A stretch of DNA of 35,198 nt from a virus. A program made the position numbers and the translations under genes. Positions 30,250 through 35,198 of the stretch are shown in pieces. How positions within the stretch are numbered: the first letter of the stretch is position 1; every line of letters starts with the position of its first letter. A model generated the notes under the pieces. The model had not been told where the DNA came from, did no database searches, and saw only the letters and a list, made by a program, of their open reading frames with translations. The stretch is from positions 1 to 35,198 of the IMG/VR virus record IMGVR_UViG_3300034110_000353; one strand, given 5' to 3'.

Positions 30250-31688
30250 AACGATTTTGGACGGAAACGGAAAACGGTCGTATATTCTTAGATAATTACG
30301 ATTTTAAGTTTTTTTTAGAGGATAAAAATTTCTTCAAAAATAAACCAAACGAAAAAAGTAGTTTTAACATAATTTGTAAGGACGGAATTTTTCTTAAAAT
30401 TTACGACGAGCTGGACGTTAAGGATTACGTTTTAGATTATATTTTAAATAACGACATCGGCAAAAGGGTTTACAATTTAATGACTGGCAAAGCGTCAATT
30501 TTTACTCGTCAATTTTTATCAATGATTAAGACGGAAGAAATTAACGTATTGCGCGATACAAAAGATACAGCGTTTTTATTTTATCAAAACGGCGTTGTTG
30601 AAATTAATAAAGACAAAGACGAATTAAAACCTTACGAAAGTTATGGATTGCACGTTTGGGAGGATCAAGTTATAAAAAGGGACTATATTCCAGCCGACCA
30701 CCATACGAGCGAATACAGGACGTTTATTTGGAAAATTTCAGGCGGTTTCGATTTACCACAAAACGCAACGCCTCAGGAATTGGAAACTTATAACACCGCC
30801 GTAGATCGTTACAATACGTTTCAAACTGTTATCGGTTACTTATTACACAGTTACAACGTAGGGGGCGATAATAAAGCGATAATATTAAACGACGAATTAA
30901 TTTCAGACGATCCAAACGGAAGAAGCGGAAAGGGTTTATTTTGGAATGGTTTAAAACACCTTAAAAAAGTTCAATCATTGAACGGAAAATCGTTTAAATT
31001 CGACGCTCCTTTTCCTTATCAAAGTGTAAAAACTGACTGCCAAATATTAGTTTGGGACGACGTTAAAAAGAACTTTGATTTTGAACAGCTATTTTCTGTA
31101 ATTACTGAGGGGATCGAAATAACGTATAAAGGCAAAGATACGATTAAACTACCGATCGAAGAAAGTCCGAAAATATTAATTACAACAAACTACACAATTA
31201 AGGGGAAAGGCGGAAGCCACGACGCTCGAAAATTTGAAGTTGAACTTTCAACGTTTTTTAATTCAGATTACACGCCGATAGATTTTTTCGGGCATAAACT
31301 TTTTGACAGCTGGGACGATCAGGAATGGGCGCGCTTCGATTGTTATATGATTGAATGTTTAAAAAAGTATTTAACAAATGGGTTGATGTCTTATAAGTCG
31401 ATTTCGTTACCGTTTAAAAAATTACAGGTTGAAATTAGCAAAGAATTATTTGAATGTATTGAAACAACGCCACGAAACGAATGGATCGACGCGAATACAT
31501 TTTACGATACTTATATTTCAATGATCCCGAAACGTTGGAACGCTAAAACAAAAAACAGCGTAACGATTGATTTAAAAAAATATTGTAAATTTTACGGGCT
31601 GGAATACGAATCTATTTTGAGTAATGGAATTAAAAAATTCAGTATAAATAAAAGCGGTTTTGAAAATTTAACAAATGATCCTTTTTAA
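30246..31688 (+). CDS. SF3 / D5-like replicative helicase (DUF5906-type)
   Basis: 480 residues. Walker A in DDPNGRSGKG (221-230), Walker B ILVWDD (267-272), and the SF3-type sensor ILITTNY (310-316), then an arginine-containing region (DARKFEVELS). The N-terminal ~200 residues resemble the linker part of D5-type phage proteins; I see no zinc or TOPRIM primase motif, so it may depend on a host primase or only unwind DNA. It would act at the origin, which could be block B directly upstream. A few tiny genes follow in the same operon. Confidence 0.85.
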   Translation: MKRFWTETENGRIFLDNYDFKFFLEDKNFFKNKPNEKSSFNIICKDGIFLKIYDELDVKDYVLDYILNNDIGKRVYNLMTGKASIFTRQFLSMIKTEEINVLRDTKDTAFLFYQNGVVEINKDKDELKPYESYGLHVWEDQVIKRDYIPADHHTSEYRTFIWKISGGFDLPQNATPQELETYNTAVDRYNTFQTVIGYLLHSYNVGGDNKAIILNDELISDDPNGRSGKGLFWNGLKHLKKVQSLNGKSFKFDAPFPYQSVKTDCQILVWDDVKKNFDFEQLFSVITEGIEITYKGKDTIKLPIEESPKILITTNYTIKGKGGSHDARKFEVELSTFFNSDYTPIDFFGHKLFDSWDDQEWARFDCYMIECLKKYLTNGLMSYKSISLPFKKLQVEISKELFECIETTPRNEWIDANTFYDTYISMIPKRWNAKTKNSVTIDLKKYCKFYGLEYESILSNGIKKFSINKSGFENLTNDPF

Positions 31689-31690
31689 TT

Positions 31691-31990
31691 ATGGAAAATA
31701 TAAAAGATTTATTTAAAAAATACGGGTTGGATCAAAACCACGTTTTAGGGCTAGAATATAAAAAGACACAATTTTTCTTAGACGAGTTGATTTTAAGAAC
31801 TGAAAAAACTTTAATAGATATTCAGGATAAGGAGGGTTTAGATTATTATTCTGAGCGTCAAAAGTCAGTTGAAACAACTTTACAAAGATTGTTATTTGTG
31901 AATAGCAAAGTTCGACAAATGGAGCTTTTAATTTACCGGCTGGAGCTGGAAAACGAACTATTATCAAAACGATTAAAATTAAGAAAATGA
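31691..31990 (+). CDS. Coiled-coil protein, 99 aa
   Basis: Starts 2 bases after the helicase stop. Mostly helical with heptad-like Leu/Ile spacing at the end (MELLIYRLELENELLSKRLKL, about 76-96). No catalytic motif. It overlaps the next gene by 4 bases. Possibly a replication accessory; not recognised. Confidence 0.55.
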   Translation: MENIKDLFKKYGLDQNHVLGLEYKKTQFFLDELILRTEKTLIDIQDKEGLDYYSERQKSVETTLQRLLFVNSKVRQMELLIYRLELENELLSKRLKLRK

Positions 31991-32223
31991 ATACGGTAAA
32001 AGCTGAATTTGATGGAACTTATAATAAAAAATGTTTGTATTTTAACAAAATGGTTGGTTCTATTCTTTGCGTTGGTCATCCACATTTAAAAATTCCTAAA
32101 TGCGAATTTTGCAAAGGGCATACAGAAAATAATAGTTATTATTTACCAATTTTAAACGAAACAACTAGAATAGTTGATACCGTTCAATGTAGTTTTGAGC
32201 CAACACAATTAACACTATTTTAA
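31987..32223 (+). CDS. Small Cys-rich protein, possible zinc ribbon, 78 aa
   Basis: Cysteines at positions near 16, 28, 39 and 42 (CLYF, ILCVGHPH, CEFCKGH) could bind zinc together with histidines. The end (PTQLTLF) resembles a C-terminal clamp-binding peptide (QLTLF), as in proteins that interact with the DNA polymerase sliding clamp; this is an observation of similarity only. Next to replication genes, so a DNA-related role is plausible. Confidence 0.5.
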   Translation: MNTVKAEFDGTYNKKCLYFNKMVGSILCVGHPHLKIPKCEFCKGHTENNSYYLPILNETTRIVDTVQCSFEPTQLTLF

Positions 32224-32224
32224 A

Positions 32225-32326
32225 ATGAATATAATTTTACGAGAATATCAACAAAACATAATCGGCGCGCTTCGACAGTCTGTTCGTAATGGGAACAAAA
32301 GGATTGTCTTATGCGCGCCTACGTAA
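32225..32326 (+). pseudogene. N-terminal fragment of the SF2 helicase, ended by a frameshift
   Basis: Starts one base after the previous stop. It encodes 33 residues: LREYQQNIIGALRQSV (the Q-motif region of SF2 helicases) and RIVLCAPT, the first half of motif I, and then stops at TAA (32324). The rest of motif I (GGGKT) continues in another frame at 32329. Removing the five bases TAATT (32324-32328) joins them as LCAPTGGGKT, giving a normal 469-residue helicase. Confidence 0.8.
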
Positions 32327-33639
32327 TTGGGGGCGGAAAAACGATAATGTTTTCTTTTATGGTATCGGAACACGTCAAAAAAGGCGGAAAGGTTTTGATA
32401 CTTACGCACCGAAGCGAATTGTTTAAACAGTCAACAAAAACGTTTTTAAATTTTGGGCTGGAGGTTGAAAAAATAGATGCTGGATCAATCCCCGATTTAA
32501 GTAAAAATTTACACGTTGCAATGATCGAAACAATTGCGAGGCGTTCGGTTGATTACGAAAGTTTTATATCTGAACGTACAATGATCGTAATTGACGAGGC
32601 GCATTTAACGACTTTTAACAAAATATTCGACTATATAAACCCTAAAACGTTTGTAATTGGTGCAACTGCAACGCCATTAAGAACAGGAAAACAGCCCTGT
32701 TTAAGTGAATTTTATACCGATTTAATTCAGGAAGTCGATACGCCTGATTTAATAAAACAGGGTTTTTTATGCAATGCGTTGACGTATGGCGTACCTATGG
32801 AAGTAAAAGGGTTGAAAAAAGTCGGGGACGATTACGACACTAAGAAATATTTTGAAGAAAATAAAACTTATAAGGGCGTCGTTGAAAATTATTTGCGTTT
32901 AGTTGCTGGCAAAAAAACTATTATTTTTGCTTCAAACGTTGAAAGTTCTAAACAAGTAAGGGACGAATTTATAGCTTCAGGAATAGAGGCGAGGCATATC
33001 GACGGCGCAACACCTGAGAAAGAACGTACCGAAGCGCTGGAGTGGTTTAAAAACACCCCAACGGCTATTATTTGTAACTGCGGAATTTTAAATGCTGGCT
33101 ATGACGAACCAACGATTGAGGCTGTAATTTTATACAGGGCTACGACTTCGCTACCTTTATTTTTACAAATGGTCGGGCGTGGATCACGAACGGCAAAAGA
33201 TAAACAAAGTTTTTATTTATTGGACTTCGGAAATAACGTTCAAAGGTTTGATTTTTGGGAAACGCGAAGATTTTGGGACTTAAAAAAAGCTGAAAAAAGA
33301 AACACGATCGGCGCTTCGCCTGTTACTGACTGCAAAAATTGCGGGGCTATTATTTCAAATAAGGCAAAAGGTTGCGACTATTGCGGTTATGCTTTGCCCG
33401 AAAAGGAGGTTTTCGACGCTGACGAAATAGCTGAATTAAAACTATTAACAACCGCGCAATTAATGAACGATTCGGATATTTACGAAAAGGTTAAGCTCGT
33501 TAAATCGGGGCTACTAAAAGCGTTTTATGTATTGCACCAGCTGAAAACAAAAGACGAAGCCGTTTTATTTTGTAAATTAATGGGCTATAAAGACGGATTT
33601 TTATATCAGAACGCGCATAGATTTAAAATTTTCCAATAA
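32311..33639 (+). CDS. SF2 (DEAD/DEAH) helicase with zinc ribbon, main frame
   Basis: The frame is open from upstream of motif I, with an in-frame ATG at 32311 that gives MRAYVIGGGKT. Motif II DEAH (residues 95-98 from this start), motif III GATATP (117-122), motif VI QMVGRGSR (286-293), and a C-terminal four-cysteine ribbon (Cys341, 344, 355, 358). It resembles phage SF2 helicases used in replication or recombination. Because motif I is split by the frameshift described for 32225-32326, either the gene is damaged, or translation starts at 32311 and yields a protein lacking the Q motif, or the five bases are an assembly error. No other stop codons occur, so any damage is recent. Confidence 0.8.
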   Translation: MRAYVIGGGKTIMFSFMVSEHVKKGGKVLILTHRSELFKQSTKTFLNFGLEVEKIDAGSIPDLSKNLHVAMIETIARRSVDYESFISERTMIVIDEAHLTTFNKIFDYINPKTFVIGATATPLRTGKQPCLSEFYTDLIQEVDTPDLIKQGFLCNALTYGVPMEVKGLKKVGDDYDTKKYFEENKTYKGVVENYLRLVAGKKTIIFASNVESSKQVRDEFIASGIEARHIDGATPEKERTEALEWFKNTPTAIICNCGILNAGYDEPTIEAVILYRATTSLPLFLQMVGRGSRTAKDKQSFYLLDFGNNVQRFDFWETRRFWDLKKAEKRNTIGASPVTDCKNCGAIISNKAKGCDYCGYALPEKEVFDADEIAELKLLTTAQLMNDSDIYEKVKLVKSGLLKAFYVLHQLKTKDEAVLFCKLMGYKDGFLYQNAHRFKIFQ

Positions 33640-33665
33640 AAAGAAACTAAAAAAGGTATAAAAAA

Positions 33666-34022
33666 ATGAAAAAAAGCGAAGATAAGATCCAACAGGAGGC
33701 GTTTATTTGGTTTACAAATAACTACTGTTTAAAACACCACGAACCGCGTTTGTTGATGTTCAGCGTTCCAAATGATTCGGCAAGTGTTACGGAGCAAATG
33801 AGAAAAAAAGCGACTGGCTTAATTGCTGGAGTTTCTGACACTATTATAGTTTTCCCGAATAAGGTTGTATTTTGTGAATTTAAAACGCCTACGGGTAAGC
33901 AAAGCGATTCACAAATAGACTTTGAGGCGCGCGTGAATAAGTTAGGTTTTGAATATTGGATCGTTAGGGACTTAGAAACATTTAAAAAAATTGTAAAAAA
34001 TGTATGCGATTTATATTGTTGA
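33666..34022 (+). CDS. VRR-NUC domain nuclease (Holliday-junction resolvase-like)
   Basis: 118 residues. VRR-NUC/PD-(D/E)XK signature: Glu11 near the start (IQQEAFIWF), GVSD (55-58), E71-x-K73 (CEFKTP), and Gln83 in SDSQIDF. This small family cuts branched DNA and is common beside phage helicases. Its neighbours, the SF2 helicase, ERF and exonuclease, fit a recombination-dependent replication module. It overlaps the next gene by 23 bases. Confidence 0.85.
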   Translation: MKKSEDKIQQEAFIWFTNNYCLKHHEPRLLMFSVPNDSASVTEQMRKKATGLIAGVSDTIIVFPNKVVFCEFKTPTGKQSDSQIDFEARVNKLGFEYWIVRDLETFKKIVKNVCDLYC

Positions 34023-34239
34023 TCTTAAAATTTCATTAAAAAAACCAGCCAAAAACACAAAGTTAATAGTAAAAATATTGGAAAAATACCCTGTTATTTT
34101 AGACGAAAACAAAAATTTACCACAAAAAGAAAAAAATAAATTAGCCCTGAAACACTTGAAAACATTAGAATTATGCGATTTTGAAATAAAAAATTTAAAA
34201 TTTTCTTCAAATATTTGTTATATATATAAAAGTTTATAG
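34000..34239 (+). CDS. Hypothetical Lys/Leu-rich protein, 79 aa
   Basis: MYAIYIVDLKISLKKPAKNTK start, then basic helices (LPQKEKNKLALKHLKTLE) and an aromatic end. It overlaps the nuclease gene by 23 bases in another frame, and its last bases lie within the palindrome of the ERF promoter. Not recognised. Confidence 0.45.
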   Translation: MYAIYIVDLKISLKKPAKNTKLIVKILEKYPVILDENKNLPQKEKNKLALKHLKTLELCDFEIKNLKFSSNICYIYKSL

Positions 34240-34247
34240 TATATTTG
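34214..34247 (+). promoter_or_regulatory. Early promoter 2 (ERF/exonuclease operon)
   Basis: TTTG (34214-34217) and TATATTTG (34240-34247), 22 bases apart, slightly long. Bases 34225-34253 are identical to 28557-28585 at promoter 1. The start codon is at 34271. Confidence 0.7.
34224..34239. promoter_or_regulatory. Operator-like palindrome 2
   Basis: ATATAAAAGTTTATAG, differing from palindrome 1 (28556) at the first base only, in the same place relative to the -7 box. Confidence 0.6.
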
Positions 34248-34270
34248 TATCACATAAAACATAAAACAAA

Positions 34271-34909
34271 ATGAAAAAAGAAGAAACACAAACACCAATT
34301 GAAATTGATAATTTGCATAGTGCAATTATCAAAGTAATGCAAGACGTCAAAAATATCGACAAGTCAATGACTATCGGCGAGGGGCGTAATTCTTATAAAG
34401 GCGTAGCCGACAAAGACGTTAAATTTATTATCGGTCAATCAATGGCAAAAAACGGTTTAACCTGTTTACCTATAAACATACAACCGTCTATGAAAATTGA
34501 GCGTTGGGAGGCTTTGGATTACTCAGGAAAACCAACTATGAAACAGTCAGTTTTTACGGAAGTACTTTGTACGTACAAAATAACGCATTCATTAAGCAAC
34601 GAATCAATTGAAATACAGGGTTACGGACACGGCGTTGATGCTCAGGATAAATCAGCTGGCAAAGCGTTGACGTATGCGCTTAAAAACGCTTTATTATATA
34701 TGTTCTTAGTACCTACAGGATCAATCGAGGATACGGACAATACGCATTCGGATAAAATAGAAACACCAGCACCAACAAAGCCCGAAATAACGCCTGAGCG
34801 ATTCGTTAAGGCTGTGGAAGCGATTACAGCTGGAACGTACAAAAAAGAAACATTAGAACAAAATTTTAACTTAACAAAAGATCAAAAAGATGCAATTTCA
34901 AAACTATAA
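34271..34909 (+). CDS. erf: ERF family single-strand DNA annealing protein
   Basis: 212 residues. NLHSAIIKVMQDV at the start, GEGRNSYKGV (36-45), and the family signature GHGVDAQDKSAGKALTYALK (119-138). The C-terminal part is Pro/Glu-rich followed by a helical tail. ERF proteins form rings on single-stranded DNA and anneal complementary strands. The exonuclease gene overlaps its 3' end by 20 bases, a Red-type pair. Downstream of promoter 2 with its palindromic operator, so likely early and regulated together with promoter 1. Confidence 0.88.
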   Translation: MKKEETQTPIEIDNLHSAIIKVMQDVKNIDKSMTIGEGRNSYKGVADKDVKFIIGQSMAKNGLTCLPINIQPSMKIERWEALDYSGKPTMKQSVFTEVLCTYKITHSLSNESIEIQGYGHGVDAQDKSAGKALTYALKNALLYMFLVPTGSIEDTDNTHSDKIETPAPTKPEITPERFVKAVEAITAGTYKKETLEQNFNLTKDQKDAISKL

Positions 34910-35180
34910 ATTTCGCCCGTCAAGTATCGGTAAAATAATGACTGGATTCGATACGCCAAATTTAACGGAAGTAATGGAACGCGATTTAAGCGAATTACTT
35001 GCAAAAGTTACCTTAACGGAAGCGCAAGCAAAAAAACGCGACGAATTAACAAAGCGTCGCGATGCTGAAAAACAGCTTTCGGCTGGAGCTATCACATACG
35101 TTCACGACTTAGTAGATCAAATTTATTACGATTATAAGGATTTTATTACTTCTAAATATTTCGACAAGGGTATTATTTGA
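34890..35180 (+). CDS. YqaJ/lambda-exonuclease-like nuclease, N-terminal part (continues at 2-583)
   Basis: Start ATG inside the end of the ERF gene. The first residues (FRPSSIGKIMTG) are the recognition-like start typical of YqaJ-type nucleases, followed by a Lys/Glu helical region. The frame stops at TGA 35178-35180 only because the sequence folds back onto the other strand there; the true frame continues as in bases 126-583, giving 248 residues in total. See the entry at 2-583 for catalytic residues. Confidence 0.8.
   Translation: MQFQNYKFRPSSIGKIMTGFDTPNLTEVMERDLSELLAKVTLTEAQAKKRDELTKRRDAEKQLSAGAITYVHDLVDQIYYDYKDFITSKYFDKGII
35054..35179. repeat. Terminal direct repeat, right copy
   Basis: Identical to bases 1-126. 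After this point the sequence no longer matches the expected continuation (GCGAAC at 126-131). Confidence 0.95.
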
Positions 35181-35198
35181 TCTACTAAGTCGTGAACG
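35175..35198. repeat. Fold-back end
   Basis: The last 24 bases are the reverse complement of 35099-35122. The joint uses a 5-base micro-identity (ATTTG). This is the usual look of a chimeric amplification or assembly end and creates a false stop codon. Confidence 0.85.

Noticed and set aside
35099-35198. True telomere-like hairpin end
   Set aside because: The inverted arms start 55 bases apart with only a 5-base micro-identity at the joint, and the left end has no matching structure; an amplification or assembly chimera is simpler.

Overview
The window is an essentially complete genome of a tailed phage (siphovirus-type, HK97-fold capsid) that infects a member of the Bacteroidota, most likely a Flavobacterium-like host. 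Supporting signs are the low G+C content, A-rich start contexts instead of strong Shine-Dalgarno sites, promoters of the Bacteroidota type (TTTG, about 20 bases, TAnnTTTG), a DUF3127 OB-fold protein and many Bacteroidota phage-type hypothetical proteins. Bases 1-126 are repeated exactly at 35054-35179, so the sequence is a circular or terminally redundant unit of about 35,053 bp cut inside an exonuclease gene. The last ~20 bases are a fold-back onto the other strand and are probably an artefact. No integrase or obvious CI-type repressor was found, which points to a virulent or non-integrating lifestyle.

Layout. 34271-583 (across the ends): recombination module, with an ERF single-strand annealing protein and a YqaJ/lambda-exonuclease-like PD-(D/E)XK nuclease. 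620-1264: an unusual tRNA gene whose anticodon loop is about 57 nt too long and whose 3' end is displaced by an HNH endonuclease cassette. 1401-4890: small early genes (DUF3127 SSB-like, XRE-like, membrane and hypothetical proteins), several preceded by the same 18-bp leader. 4868-5944: C5 cytosine methyltransferase. 5948-7619: small and large terminase. 7620-8074: a gene-free block of iteron-like TTTTTACT sites. 8075-9301: the portal gene, alone on the minus strand with its own terminator. 9382-25839: head protease, capsid, connectors, tail tube, chaperone-like protein, tape measure, distal tail proteins and fiber. 25872-28413: lysis region (holin-like proteins, candidate unimolecular spanin, metallophosphoesterase, M15 peptidase endolysin). 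28549-34022: early/replication region with tiny unknown proteins, a second iteron-like block, an SF3 helicase, a frameshifted SF2 helicase and a VRR-NUC nuclease.

How it works together. The replication and recombination genes (SF3 helicase, SF2 helicase, ERF, exonuclease, SSB-like, VRR-NUC) lie on both sides of the artificial ends and form one continuous module on the circle. Two near-identical promoters (28549-28579 and 34214-34247) carry the same 16-bp palindrome immediately upstream of the -7 box. Related palindromes lie inside both iteron blocks, which suggests that one regulator or replication protein connects these loci. The late operon reads head to tail in the usual siphovirus order, and the inverted portal gene is the only exception.

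The observations most worth checking are the doubly interrupted tRNA with its HNH cassette, the paired iteron blocks, the inverted portal, the 5-nt insertion inside helicase motif I, the repeated leader and the apparent absence of GGCC.
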